From Alternaria dauci (lineage: Eukaryota > Ascomycota > Dothideomycetes > Pleosporales > Pleosporaceae): a DNA stretch of 64,000 nucleotides. The notes under the pieces were generated by a model that was not told the origin of the DNA, did no database searches, and saw only the letters and a program-made list of their open reading frames with translations. Of this stretch, positions 11,387 through 22,259 are shown piece by piece. The stretch covers positions 4,588,001-4,652,000 of the forward strand of contig NC_091273.1 in the NCBI RefSeq assembly GCF_042100115.1. The letters run 5' to 3'. A program made the translations under genes and the position numbers. The first letter of the stretch is position 1. Each line of letters starts with the position of its first letter.

Positions 11387-13284
11387 TCGTACTGATGCAT
11401 CGGTCCTCCTGCAATAGAGAGTAGAATTGGGTATTCTGCGTCTTCTTCCATCTTCTGCGCCCACGCGATATGCAGCTTTTGCATGGTGTCATCGCAGGTG
11501 TCGGGACGCTTTTCTTCGTTCCGACGGATGTATCTGTCAATCTTTCGACGTGTATAACCTTCGGCGCCCGCAGAATCCACTCTGCCAGCCGACATGGAGT
11601 CGCTCACAATGTTGGTGGGCATGGAGACATCATTGTCCTGCACACCTGTGGGTCTTTGCGCGTTTTCGTCGACCGGTCCGATGGCCACACCTTCCCGCCA
11701 CTCATCGATCCAGCGCCGCTTGCGAGGAGGCAGCAGAATACCTAGCGGTTGTGGCGCCACGGTTGGTTCCTGGACTAAAGGACGTACTTCTGCTTCTAAT
11801 TTGGCTGCTTTGATCTCGTGCTCCCGCAGATTTGCATCTGATAGAGCTTGCTCTGCCTGCCAATGAGCTTCGCCTGCCTCTTTCCTCCTACGGGATATAT
11901 CTTGGCATTTCCGTAGCCATATCGGACCAAATTCTTCTTCTAGTTGCTCGATTATCTCTTGTTCACCAACATCATTTCCTTTTTGTTGGAGCGAATAACC
12001 CTTCAACTCGTAATCGTATCGCTCACGAATGTTTTCGAACTCAAGTTCAACACGGTTTACTTCTTCTGCCGTGCGGTGAAGCATATCTTGCACGGATATG
12101 AGAGGATTGTCCACCTGGTAGTCTTTCTAAGCATTGTTCTAGGTATTCTCTGGGTCTTCCTGTTGTTGAGGATTAACAATCATCGTATCGTTTACCTCGA
12201 CTTGTTCGTTTTTCCACTCGTTTGGATCGACATCATTCCAATTATTCTCGGACCAATACCAATCAGTTCGAAAGTCGTTTTCATCAAATATTCGAGCTCG
12301 CGGATTCCTCTCATTGCGGTTCACATCTGGCAGAACGCCTATTTTGGCCAGTAGGCCATCTAGCAAAGGCCACAGAAAATTCTCGCTGTCCTTCAGTTTA
12401 TTGGGTAGCTCGTTTTGCCTTTCATTTACCTCGTTATGTCTCTGTCGAAGCTTTGCATCTTCCGCATCGTTGGACTTGATTCGTTGAACAAGTTCATTAT
12501 GCCGGGCCGTAAGCTGCGCTACGACCAATTCCTTTTGACCTGGCAGGACAATTTTGATGTTTTTGACCTCCTCCAAGCACTCTTCACTATCCTCCTGTAC
12601 TGCTGCGGGCTTCTTGTTGATGTCGTTCATCTCACCGTTATACCATAACCACGAAGAATTCACCTCACGCCGCAATTTCGCAGTCCTTAGTATAGCGCAG
12701 AACAACTTATATGTTGGCAGAATACCTGCACAGCCATGAACGCCATTGGTGAAAACCAAGAAGCCACTTTCGGGATAGAAGTTATCCCTCGCAAGGACTT
12801 CTGGGTACCACCAGTTGGGCTGAAATGGGAAGTAACCGGCTGGAGCTTGTAAAACAGGAAATTGATGTTCTGCTAAAGCCTCGGTTTGTGCTTTCGAAAA
12901 GCTGTGTGACGCGGCTACGGGAGTGAGTTTAAATGATGCGAATCCATCGCCAAGAGGAGCTTTATACTGCGGGTGAATCTCTGGTACGAGATTGAGAAAT
13001 TCCTGGGAATCATGAGCTCCAAAGCTGGTGAAACTATTCTTGCAAACAAATGGAGGGTGAATGGGGGAAAGCCAAAGCCAGCTAGTGCTGACAGGGCTAT
13101 TTTTCATGCAAATGCTAGACTGGAAACTGTGTTTTTTGTCTTCGGTAGGACGAAGAAATTTCCGAGGTCGTCTTTGTGAATTGCGATCGCTAGTTAGGTA
13201 TGCAACATCAGCAATCTCTTGGAAGCTTCTTTTGCCATGGTATGTTGGAGCCCTCGACGTAGCTGTCAGATCCATAAGGCTCAT
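11383..13284 (-). CDS. Uncharacterised protein with central coiled coil
   Basis: Two long minus-strand frames (13284..12139 and 12114..11383) are best read as one gene. A donor at GAG|GTAAAC near 12194 and an acceptor ACCAG|GTGGAC at 12114 remove a short intron and join NEQVE to VDNPLISVQDML in phase. The product is about 600 residues. The N-terminal third is rich in Ser, Pro and aromatic residues (FPFQPNWWYPEVLARDNFYP). A long helical, charged region follows (VAQLTARHNELVQRIKSNDA) and continues past the junction (RTAEEVNRVELEFENIRERY). The C-terminal part has a basic PPRKRRW patch that could be a nuclear signal. I do not recognise the family. The start is uncertain: frames upstream to 13515 (a Cys-rich CLCCDRPHSF segment and TRIYPKTFIRFPRVILYEP) look coding-like and may be further exons that I could not join confidently. 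Confidence 0.7.
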
Positions 13285-14379
13285 AGAGAATTACTCGTGG
13301 AAATCGAATGAAAGTCTTCGGGTATATGCGGGTGAGGGCCCAAGGTATCGGCATCTGTGTAGATGTTGCGTAGCAGAGAAGTCTTGCCATTCAAAAGAAT
13401 GAGGCCTATCGCAACAAAGACATGTTTGTCGCGTGGCAGAGCTGGTCATTGTCTCCTCGATATCTTTGTTTCTTAGTCGGATTGTAGAATCGACGTGAGT
13501 ACCTACACACCGCATAAACAGTTTAGAGCGCTGTGAATAGAAGGCAAGTGAGTACCACGGGGCTTTCTAGAGCCTCATGGCGTGTGGAGTGAAATATGCG
13601 AGCAGCTGCGGCCGAGGCTGCTTCTACGAGGCACTGTCTGCAAATTTATTGCTACTTGAAATCCTGCGTAGATACAAGGGAGCGGAAAATTGGCTCGAAG
13701 TAGAGATTGAATGATAAGCTTGTGTTAAACGCAAACATATCGTCGCTTTTGGGAACCCGGTATGTCCAGAGACGGCTGTTGAAGCTTGCGCAGAGGTGCA
13801 GCCTTGAATAGACGATGACCGTTACTTTTGGGCTGTCACGTACCTATCTCCAGGTGCCGATGCACGAATCCGTTGTCAAGATGACTAATACCGGGGTTCA
13901 GTCAATACTCTGAGAACCTGGTGGTTGCGATGTCATAGCGCACATTGCGTGTAGGCGTGTCGAGTGCTTCAGGTGATAATACAGGAGGCTGGAGGGGTCG
14001 ATGACGTAATGATGACACATCCATCCTAATCCCTTTCGTGCAGTGTTGCTTCTCAGCCTCGCCATCAACCGTGGCAGGCCTAGCTGTGGCTCGTATGTGG
14101 CGCTTTTGGAATATCGTCCATACGGCCGTAACGGGCGAATCTCAACCACCGCGACGATCGGGATGGGCTACAGAACAGCGCTAGGCCCTCCTTCTGAACG
14201 CTAGACATCACTTCAGTAAAGCGGGGTAAGTGCTTCACGGTGTTAGTCTGAAACCTTATATACTCGCTCGGAGAAGATATAATATCAGCCAAAGCCCCTA
14301 CTCCCTGATGGTAGAACCAGATTACTGTAATCATTTGTCTTCCTATCTATTCGTCAACAACTATCCACAAGCATTCACA
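13285..14379. other. Divergent intergenic region, possibly with missed 5' exons at its left end
   Basis: Bases 13285-13515 may still belong to the minus-strand gene (see the previous gene entry). From 13520 to 14379 I see no gene; this stretch must carry the promoters of both divergent genes. A frame in the last 150 bases is in phase with the NmrA-like gene but lacks family character. Confidence 0.4.
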
Positions 14380-15309
14380 ATGACAACAACCACAGCTCCC
14401 GTGTTGGTAACAGGAGCGGCGGGTCGAGTCGGCAGTGTTGGAAGACGTGTCGTTGAAGTCTTGCGAAAGTCGGGCCTACCAGTACGCGCGTTAGTCCGTC
14501 GGGATGATGAACGCGCAGAATATCTTCGCGGTCTTGGTGCCGAAGTTATCATCGCCGATCTTACGAAGTCGGAACAGGTTGCACCGGCTGTCGAGGGATG
14601 CAGGCTCGTGTTCTTTAGCATGAGTGTTGGATCTGATTATCTGACGGCCTCGGTGGTCATGACGGCAGCTGCAAGAGCCAATCCTGGGATTGAGCTTCTA
14701 GTCAACCTTTCCCAAATGACAGTCTCCAAATTGGATCTAACACATGTTACCGATTCACCCCAGCAGAGGGTTCATTGGCTAGCCGAACAGGCACTCAACT
14801 GGTCTGGAGTCCCCGTGGCACACTTACGTCCTACCGTGTTTCAGGAGAGCCCTTTTTTTTGGGGATTGCCCGCCAAGTCCATTCCAGAAGCCGGCATCAT
14901 CGTCTTGCCGTTCGGACGAAGCCACACCAATCCAGTGGCTGCCAATGATGTTGGAGAAGTCGCCGCCGCAATGCTGCTCGAGCCATCCAAGTACGTTGGA
15001 AAGACAGTTGAGTTGACTGGACCGCAATCCGCCAGCATGTACGACCTTGTTGAGGAGTATTCTTCAGCGCTGGGTCGTCCTGTACGTTACGTCGAGGTGC
15101 CCTTTGAGACTTGGTTGGAGGAATCACGCATGCAAGGTCGTCTCCCTGAACACGTTTTGCAGCATCTCACAACGATGGCTAAGCTTCACGGAACTGGAGA
15201 ATACGGTCGAAAAACCGATTCAGTATCAGAGATACTTGGTCGTCCAGCTGCAAGCTTATCGGACACAATAAAGGCTGGCTATATTCCCTTCGCCCCTTTA
15301 TCCTTGTAG
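14380..15309 (+). CDS. NmrA-like / atypical SDR NAD(P)-binding oxidoreductase
   Basis: A single-exon gene of 309 residues. The N-terminal Rossmann motif is VLVTGAAGRVGSVGRRVVEVL, followed by VRALVRRDDERAEYLRGLGAE, where the basic residues suit NADP binding, and the strand EVIIADL. Middle and C-terminal parts (VAHLRPTVFQESPFFWG; NPVAANDVGEVAAAML; VELTGPQSASMYDLVEEYSS) match the NmrA / NAD(P)H-azoreductase-like group of atypical SDRs. These include redox sensors and reductases of unclear substrate, so the role stays open. I chose the ATG at 14380 because it sits right before the Rossmann strand in good context (CACAATG); the in-frame ATG at 14230 would add 50 residues of non-family sequence. 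Confidence 0.9.
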   Translation: MTTTTAPVLVTGAAGRVGSVGRRVVEVLRKSGLPVRALVRRDDERAEYLRGLGAEVIIADLTKSEQVAPAVEGCRLVFFSMSVGSDYLTASVVMTAAARANPGIELLVNLSQMTVSKLDLTHVTDSPQQRVHWLAEQALNWSGVPVAHLRPTVFQESPFFWGLPAKSIPEAGIIVLPFGRSHTNPVAANDVGEVAAAMLLEPSKYVGKTVELTGPQSASMYDLVEEYSSALGRPVRYVEVPFETWLEESRMQGRLPEHVLQHLTTMAKLHGTGEYGRKTDSVSEILGRPAASLSDTIKAGYIPFAPLSL

Positions 15310-16289
15310 AGAACCAAGGCTCTTTGTCTCTACCTAGGAAGCTTGTACCAATCGCCCACTCTTATTATATCTGACAATGGGTACGACACGCGAGGGGCCA
15401 TGACTAGCCCCGGAGCTGGCGCATTGGCTACGAAGATTCTTCGCGCTTGGTGATCGACAGAGCATCGGCACGTTGCTAGAGTACCATAGAGCCTTGGTCT
15501 TACCATACGGACCGAAGAATGTAGCCAAAAGTCTACACTGGCGTTTCCAGTCTGCTCACCTTTTAGTCATAATCTATGTTCACCGCCTTTGCTTACTTGT
15601 GGTCTTGAACGAAGGGAGGAATACTAAGTGGTTTGCCGCAGGTGTCTTGACCAATGTATCAGTAACCCGGCCGGTACGTAGATAATACGATGTGCATAAT
15701 GTTGAAACAGAACGGCCGCAGTATGCGCAATGGAACGAATGCTTCTCTCTTAGCTCACTAGTGAAAATTGTTTGCTACTGCTTACTCTTCAGCCGGAGAA
15801 TTTGTTCTGCACGATAGCCACTTTGGTCTCGTAGAATGACATCTGATCACCTTCTAGAAAAACACTTACCTCCACGCAGATGCTAGCACAGTTATAACAT
15901 GGTTACAAAGAGCCTATCTGAAACCCACTCAAGTTATGAAAGTTATCTTCGTCACAAGCAATCTCTTGAAACCTTGCCTGTATGTCTCGTCCCTAGACTA
16001 TTAGAGGCTGTCAGGCGACCACATAATTGGAAATAGAGCGACTATGTCCTCCGGATTACTATACGTGCTAACTATACGTACAAGGAACTTAATATTCCCA
16101 AACATGTCTTATGGTCAGCGTCTAAACGCCGACATCTACTCCCAGGTCTGTCCCCTCCCGTCTTCATCACCAGTAACGTCCCAATAACGCAACGTCGTAA
16201 TCAATCCTACTGCATCACTCTTATCCGCTGCAATATATCTCGTCTCGGTACGGGGGATCTTGGTTCTCAATGCCAAGACACAGCAGAAG
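15310..16289. other. Convergent intergenic region, nothing seen
   Basis: This lies between the stop codons of the NmrA-like gene and the minus-strand gene at 16290. No coding frame or repeat is supported. It should hold both 3' UTRs. Confidence 0.4.
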
Positions 16290-17807
16290 TTATCGGTAGT
16301 CTAAAGAGTCTTCCGAGCCATAGTCTGTGCCGTAGTCCGTACCATATGAATCGTTATCATATACCGAGCGGCCGCGGTTGTACCTATCGTGATGGTCGTC
16401 ACGCCCGGGGCCGTATCTGTCCTCGTAGTCGTCGTCGCGCCTAGAGCTGTACCTATCACCATGGTCGTCGTCGCGCCGGGAACCGTATCTTTCGTCGTAT
16501 TCACCGTTACGCCTGGAGCTGTAACGACGGGAAGAAAATGGCCTCGACACCACGGATTCATCTCGGCTGTGCGGAGCCACCGGAGTAGGCGAGCGGGATC
16601 GACGACGACTTGAGCGAACGTGGTCGTAACGTTCTTCACAGTCGTTATCACGATAGTCGTGATGCCGATTCGGAGAATACAACCTAGATGCCGCAAAGCC
16701 ACTCCGATTACGCGGATCGGACCGAGAAGGCGAGCGAGACCGATAGCTAGACGGCGACATCTGTTCAGATTCGCGGCCGTTGAGCCTCTGGTCTTGCCGC
16801 GGTTGTACTCGACCGTCAAGGGGTTGACTTTGAGTTAAAGTTGGACCTGAATGTCCTACGGCTGGCTTTTGACGAGACGGCTCTTTATGGCTTTGCTTTT
16901 GGGAACTCATCCTACCCTTGACGTCAATATTTTGCTGTCCATCTCCACTGTTGACATTTTGATTGTAGACTGGAGCCATCGTTCGCAAATGTGTACGACC
17001 ATGCGAGCCTTTCAATGTCTGACTATAACCGCCCCGCCCGTCATTTCCAGCCGTCTGATTTATAATAGCTCTAGAGGCATCAGACTTCTGCAGTCCGCTG
17101 CCTCGTAGCTCATTGCGCTCGAACACGGAGGGGGCTTCATACTCATGGGGCGCTACAGTAGGAGTGTAAGACGGTGGAACCTCAAAATCGCCATTGACTT
17201 CGATGTTCTGCTGGCCGGATCCGCTGTTCACATTTTGATTGAAGATGGGCGCGCTATTCGTAAGAAAGTTGGTGGCGGAGGGATCTTCGAGTGTCTGAGA
17301 GCGACCCTGGCCGTTTGTGGAATTTTGGATGTTATTGCTACGAGCCATCGAAGGTGGACGATCAAAGTCACATTGAGCACCGTCATCTTGGTCTACACGC
17401 GCAGAGTATACTGGTGTAGGATGAACAGGCCGGTGCTGTCGTTTCTCCGATGGACTTGACACTGGTGATGAGCGAACCGATTGCTTTCCGTCGCGCAAAA
17501 CGAGCTGTTTGCCCTCAACTTTGTTATCTCCATCAAGGAACATGCTTGATCTACTAGAACCGTCTTTTCTAGAGAGGGCAATGCCAAACACCTTTCGTGA
17601 AGTACCAGCGAACTCCAATAGACGATCACGCTCGGCGCAATCTTCTTCTTCATTCGCTTGCTCTTCGATATTTTGGCATAACTCATTTGCATATGAACAC
17701 TCGATCTGCGCTGGGAGGCGCTGGTCGTATCGGAGCTGGTTTATCAGACGCTGTAGCGAAGTTTCGCTTGAGCTGCGCGTTGCAGTCGGAGTACGCGTAA
17801 GACTCAT
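16290..17807 (-). CDS. Low-complexity protein with duplicated Asn/Gln/Gly motif and Arg/Asp-rich tandem repeats
   Basis: A single-exon frame of 505 residues; I do not recognise a named family. Residues 1-85 are helical and Glu/Cys-rich. From about 160 to 300 there are two copies of a module of about 45 residues, each with a GxGRxxSQTL-like start and a nearly identical core: APIFNQNVNSGSGQQNIEV at 186-204 and APVYNQNVNSGDGQQNIDV at 278-296. From about 350 on, the chain becomes Arg/Ser-rich (SYRSRSPSRSDPRNRSG), like RS-domain proteins. Residues 429-475 form four tandem units of 11-12 residues of the type YxSRRDDDxxDR. The C-terminus is YGTDYGTDYGSEDSLDYR. This points to a disordered, possibly nuclear or condensate-forming protein. 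The core motif recalls the short Asn/Gly/Gln amyloid motifs of fungal signalling proteins, but that is only a resemblance. Confidence 0.75.
   Translation of the reverse strand: MSLTRTPTATRSSSETSLQRLINQLRYDQRLPAQIECSYANELCQNIEEQANEEEDCAERDRLLEFAGTSRKVFGIALSRKDGSSRSSMFLDGDNKVEGKQLVLRDGKQSVRSSPVSSPSEKRQHRPVHPTPVYSARVDQDDGAQCDFDRPPSMARSNNIQNSTNGQGRSQTLEDPSATNFLTNSAPIFNQNVNSGSGQQNIEVNGDFEVPPSYTPTVAPHEYEAPSVFERNELRGSGLQKSDASRAIINQTAGNDGRGGYSQTLKGSHGRTHLRTMAPVYNQNVNSGDGQQNIDVKGRMSSQKQSHKEPSRQKPAVGHSGPTLTQSQPLDGRVQPRQDQRLNGRESEQMSPSSYRSRSPSRSDPRNRSGFAASRLYSPNRHHDYRDNDCEERYDHVRSSRRRSRSPTPVAPHSRDESVVSRPFSSRRYSSRRNGEYDERYGSRRDDDHGDRYSSRRDDDYEDRYGPGRDDHHDRYNRGRSVYDNDSYGTDYGTDYGSEDSLDYR
16383..16523. repeat. 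Coding minisatellite, four units of about 36 bp
   Basis: Encodes four consecutive Arg/Asp-rich units at residues 429-475 of the 16290-17807 protein; the first three are 12 residues and the fourth is 11. Units differ mainly at positions 2-5 and 9-10. Because the repeat keeps a 3-nt period, other frames are open across it too. Confidence 0.8.
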
Positions 17808-17930
17808 TACAGCTAGCGCAACTCTGTGCTTTGGTCAAAGTTGAGTGTTTAGTTTGAAAATGGGTTGGTAAAGCGCGGTTGGGCGGGGAGCAAGGGAGCA
17901 GGGGAGCCAGAAGAGTCTTTGTTCTATAGC

Positions 17931-17940
17931 TACCTAGGTA
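17931..17940. repeat. TACCTAGGTA palindrome, copy 1
   Basis: Exact 10-bp palindrome about 125 bases upstream of the minus-strand start at 17807. The flanks extend the symmetry to CTACCTAGGTAG. Confidence 0.85.
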
Positions 17941-18041
17941 GAGCTCTGGTCCTCGCAGGAGGGTTTTCACTCTCTTTCATCGGAATTGTTTATTCACGAA
18001 ACACCAATAATTGAACTTCCGAGAGAAGGGAAGGATGAAGG

Positions 18042-18051
18042 TACCTAGGTA
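18042..18051. repeat. TACCTAGGTA palindrome, copy 2
   Basis: Second exact copy in the same divergent promoter, 111 bases from the first. Confidence 0.85.
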
Positions 18052-18694
18052 GAGATGTGGCGGAATCGCGTCGGAGATGACCCGGAGATCCGGAATTACG
18101 GCATTGTAAAGTCGCGCCACTACAGTGTGTCCACGACACTATTTGCACAGCGGTGCAGGTGGAAGCCGTGTCGCGAGCCTATGAATCTTACAGAGGCAAT
18201 TCTAGTTGCAGCGGGAAATAAGGGATGCGTGCCTGGCGACAAAACCCGGGTGTAACCTCAGTCGGCTTACCAAAAGCGTGCCGTTAAGTCCTTCCCAACC
18301 ACTCAACCGAAAAACCGACGTCATCCACCTTTCTCCACCTCCGCACTGCAGATCACCCCATGGTATCCCCAGACACGACATTCCCACCCGCCGCCAATAG
18401 CCAGATAAGGCTTCCTACGCATCCTCACATCTTGATCATTCGCCAACGTCTTGTAGCTAACAGTGGCCCCGCAATTACTCCGTCAATTATACAGCTCACG
18501 GCCAATCCACCGAACAAGCATTGTAATGTTTGGTCACTTCACCTTCGGATTACATATTCCACTAGTTTACTTTATAGCACATGAAATTGGGTATACTAAC
18601 ATGAAGGGTCACCCGTCGTGCGTGCCTGTTGCCTTTTTTGTTTTGTTCCGCTTCGTGTCTTGTGCATCGGTTTGGAGAAGTTGAGACTAACATC

Positions 18695-20552
18695 ATGTTC
18701 CACACACCACATTTCAACTGGTATGGGCGTGGCTTCAAGCTTCGTGCGGCCATCACCATTGCTTGCCAGCTAGCCTTCGTGCTCTTCGGTTACGACCAAG
18801 GTGTCTTCAGCGGCATCGTTGGAAATGAGGACTTTTTGAACACTTTCGATCATCCCTCGCCTGGCCTCGAAGGAATCATTGTATCCATCTACAATCTAGG
18901 ATGCTTCACAGGATGTGTTCTCAGCTTCATATTCTGCGAGAAGACGGGACGGAGACTGGCTATGTGGATTGCTATGGTCTGGATCATCGTAAGAAGTTCA
19001 AGTGTCGCTAGTGTCGCTAGTGTCAGTATCGTGACTGATAGTACTAGGTTGGCGGCGCTCTTCAAGCCAGCGCCTACTCAGTTCCACATATGATGGTAGC
19101 TCGGTTCCTAACTGGCATCGGAACCGGCATCGAAACTTCGACCGTACCCATGTATCAATCCGAACTCTGCGAAGCGAACAAGCGCGGCCGCCTCGTCGCT
19201 TCAGAACCTCTCTTTGTTGGCATAGGGATCGAATTAGCATACTGGTTCGACTATGGAATGTCATTCACGGCAGGGTCTATCGCGTGGCGTCTACCTATCG
19301 CATGTCAAGTCATCTTCGCCATTATCGTCATCATCCTTGTTTTTGGTCTCCCCGAATCGCCTAGATATCTCTATGCGCACGGTCGACACGAAGAAGCGCT
19401 TCAGATCCTCTGCGATGTTTACGATGGCACGCCCGATGACCCGAAGATTGAGAAGGAGAACAGGGAGGTGCTCGAGGCGTTACAGGTCGAGCGAGAGCAT
19501 GGGGAATACAAGTGGTCGCAACTACTCAAGAAAGATCGTGTACAGACTGGACGCCGTGTCCTACTGGCGTACGGTGCGCAGTTTATGAATCAGATGGGTG
19601 GTAAGAATTATCCCTGTGCGAACTGCACGTGAGACATATGCTGACTCCGCACACGTACCTTTAGGTATAAACCTCGTCGTTTATTACATTACATCGGTGC
19701 TAGAACAGAACGTCGGGCTCGACAGGAACCTATCGTTGCTTCTCGGCGGTGTCATTAACCTCATGTTCTTCCTTGGCTCTCTACTTCCAACCTTCACACT
19801 CGATCGCACCGGCCGCCGAAAGCCAATGATGTGGGGCTCTTTAGGTCTCGGCCTGTCCATGATGATGATCTCGATCCTCTTGAGCTTCAAAGGAGAAGAT
19901 GGAGGAGTTTTGAAAACCACCGCTTCTGCTAGCGTCGCATTCTTTTTCACGGTAAGTGGAACTTCCGCCCCACCGGTTTATATGAAACCGAGCTAACATA
20001 GATTAGTACATGCTGGCGTTTGGCATGACAATGAACTGCATTCCTTGGGTCTATGTACCCGAAATTCTACCGTTGCACGTAAGAGCAAAAGGTACGGCTG
20101 TCGGTATCTCCGCAAATTGGATCTGGAGTAAGTGTTCCAGCGAGACTGCATTCTAGACATTCACTGACTTGGTACACCCATCTCCAGACTTCTTCGTCGT
20201 CATGATCACACCCACTCTTCTTGATAGCCTGGCATGGAAGGGGTATCTGATCTTCATGGCACTCAACTTCGCGTTCATTCCCCTTATCGTAGGTTTTCAA
20301 ATCTGCACCCGAATGTCACCCGCTAATGTGCTGCAGTACTTATGTTATCCGGAAACTGCTAACTTGACGCTCGAAGAGGTTGACTGGCTCTTCTACGAAG
20401 GCGACGTCGTGAAGCGAAGTCGACGTGTTGCGAAAGAGGGCTGGGAACAAGCGATCGGTACCGATCCCGCTGCTATCATGGAGACCGGTAGTACTTCGAG
20501 TGGCAACAAGGCTGGGCATACGATGGAGAAGGCAGAGCACATTTCACCTTAG
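18695..20552 (+). CDS. MFS sugar porter (hexose/disaccharide transporter family)
   Basis: Five exons (18695..18988, 19048..19600, 19665..19951, 20007..20127, 20188..20552) join in frame to 539 residues, the normal size for a fungal sugar porter. Family marks are FGYDQGVFSGIVG in TM1, EKTGRRLA after TM2, RFLTGIGTGIETSTVPMYQSE in TM4 (the start of the sugar-porter signature), the loop motif GLPESPRYL before the central loop, LDRTGRRKPM after TM8, and VYVPEILPLHVRAKG in the second half. The transporter would import a sugar at the plasma membrane; specificity cannot be read from the sequence. The chosen start places MFHTPHFNWYGRGFKLR before TM1. An in-frame ATG at 18629 would add 22 residues. It converges with the Pth11-like gene, with 108 bases between stop codons. 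Confidence 0.93.
19002..19028 (+). repeat. Triplicated 9-mer inside intron 1 of the sugar transporter
   Basis: GTGTCGCTA occurs twice in tandem, followed by the variant GTGTCAGTA, within the 59-nt first intron. Confidence 0.8.
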
Positions 20553-20660
20553 GAGCCAATAAAGGAACTTTTGGTATTGCTTGAACGCGCTGTCTTATCT
20601 TACATTGTTTCCGAGACCTCTGACTACACACGACCACCCATGAGCAAATAATGCGTTCCG

Positions 20661-21936
20661 TCAAATTGACTCGATATCGACCGTATAGGTCCTCTCGGCG
20701 AGAATCCTCTTATCGTTCATTGGTGCAGTGCTCTTATCTGAGGCACCATCGTGTATCCGTTCCCAGGCATCCTGATCACGCCCATGATGCACCGTGGACA
20801 AGCTGAAGCCAACGTCCGCGTGATAGCTGTCGCCTCTCCTTTGTCGGCGTGAGGTGCCGCCGGGAGTTGTTGACGGCATGTATCGCTTGCTGTTCGGATC
20901 CGAGCTGCCGTCGCGGTCGTTTTTGAAGTAATGGCGCAGTGCCGGTAGGGAGGATGCAAAGCACCCGATACCAGTCTCGACGTTCGAGCAAAGGACGATA
21001 TGAGCAACCCAAACTGTGCACAGGTCAGTTCATGCGTCGGGGCTGGTAAAGAAACTACATGCTTACATGGAAGGTTGGTCTGAGATTCAAATTTGTTAAC
21101 AAACGGAATTCGTATCATGGTAATGATTGACGCCAGTGATGCGAAGGACAGTAGCCCAAACGCTTGGATTTTCGCTTGTCTCTTCATCTGCGTATTCCAC
21201 AAGATGATGGCCGGCACGATTACCAAAGCCATATCGGTCAAGATTGTCGATACTGTCGCAGTGTGCGCAATGATGAGGAATGTGTCCGCAGAAGCACAAT
21301 TTCCCTCGCCACTCATGATCAACGTCGGAGTCCCTGTAGTCATGAATCAGTCTCGTCCCACCGACGGCTTGCAAACCGGGTCTTCTTACACAAAGTCCGC
21401 ACCGGCTGGCAGTAAGCTAACGTGCCAACAAAGGTAACAAGGAAAGACGCCCATGTCACAGCCAGTAGAACCCAGACAGTGATTCTCATAGGCTTCTGGA
21501 TTGAGGCAATCCGCCTGATCGTGATGCAAACAGAGGACTTTACAGTTGCAAGTGCAACAACGTATACCAAGATCCAGATCAGGTAATACTTGATTGCTTC
21601 GGACTGCTGCCAGACATTCAGATCCTCGTTCATTCTGCCCAGGCCAGCGAGACATCCATATATTGCGAGCCCTGTAGCAGGAGCGTACGCGATCTATGAG
21701 GTTATGTTAGCATAGCTCAAGCTACAGACTCTCAGAGATAGACATACTGTGCCAATGACCATGAATATGTCTTCCAGACCAAGAATGCCCTTTTTAATTC
21801 GAATGAAAGTCCGCAACGCCACAGTGACGACAGAGAGGATGAAGAAGACGGATGAGATGACGATGATAGCAAGTGGCAGACCATCCGGTGCAATCAGCCT
21901 CGCGGATTGATCTACATTGCTCACAGGCGTCGCCAT
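20661..21936 (-). CDS. Pth11-like integral membrane protein (fungal rhodopsin-fold domain)
   Basis: Four exons (21936..21748, 21693..21390, 21333..21067, 21013..20661) join to 370 residues. The layout is that of the fungal rhodopsin-domain family related to Magnaporthe Pth11: seven hydrophobic segments, then a soluble tail. Recognisable parts are LGLEDIFMVIGTIAYAP between TM1 and TM2, YYLIWILVYVVALATVKSSV in TM3, VGTLAYCQPVRTLW before the extracellular loop, ALVIVPAIILWNTQMKRQAK in TM5, and IRIPFVNKF. The join at TLC/W restores CQPVRTLW-TPTLIM, which supports the intron at 21389-21334. Pth11 itself is a surface-sensing receptor upstream of G-protein signalling; most relatives are uncharacterised, so receptor function here is inference. 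The start at 21936 gives a short extracellular N-terminus. Confidence 0.88.
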
Positions 21937-22259
21937 TGTAAAGTCAAGTCGGCTATGAGTGACAAGGGTGCAGACAGCGCATAAGGCTGCATCTTGAGGA
22001 CCTTGCTGTTACTTTATACATTTACGCCGAAGTTGACCGTGGGCACCCATGAACCTGGAAGTGTAGTGCAGGCTGCATGCAACCGTTTATCCAGGTCACT
22101 TAGAAACCGGTTAGAAAAGATTGCTGGAAAGGAGAGCTTGTTTAATGCGTTTTGCACCCATACATCGACGCCACTGTCGTGGTAGCGAAAAAAATAGTGG
22201 AGCAATGGATCTCTCGTGCCGGCTGATCACGAAGCCACGATCTGGACAATTATTAGTGC

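Larger units (their letters stand above)
17808..18694. other. Divergent promoter region with two TACCTAGGTA palindromes
   Basis: This separates the low-complexity protein gene (minus) from the sugar transporter gene (plus). Two exact TACCTAGGTA copies lie at 17931-17940 and 18042-18051. No gene is seen. Confidence 0.5.

Noticed and set aside
16301..16819. 172-residue second minus-strand frame
   Set aside because: Shifted frame over the coding minisatellite of the 16290-17807 gene; the 3-nt periodic repeat keeps it open.
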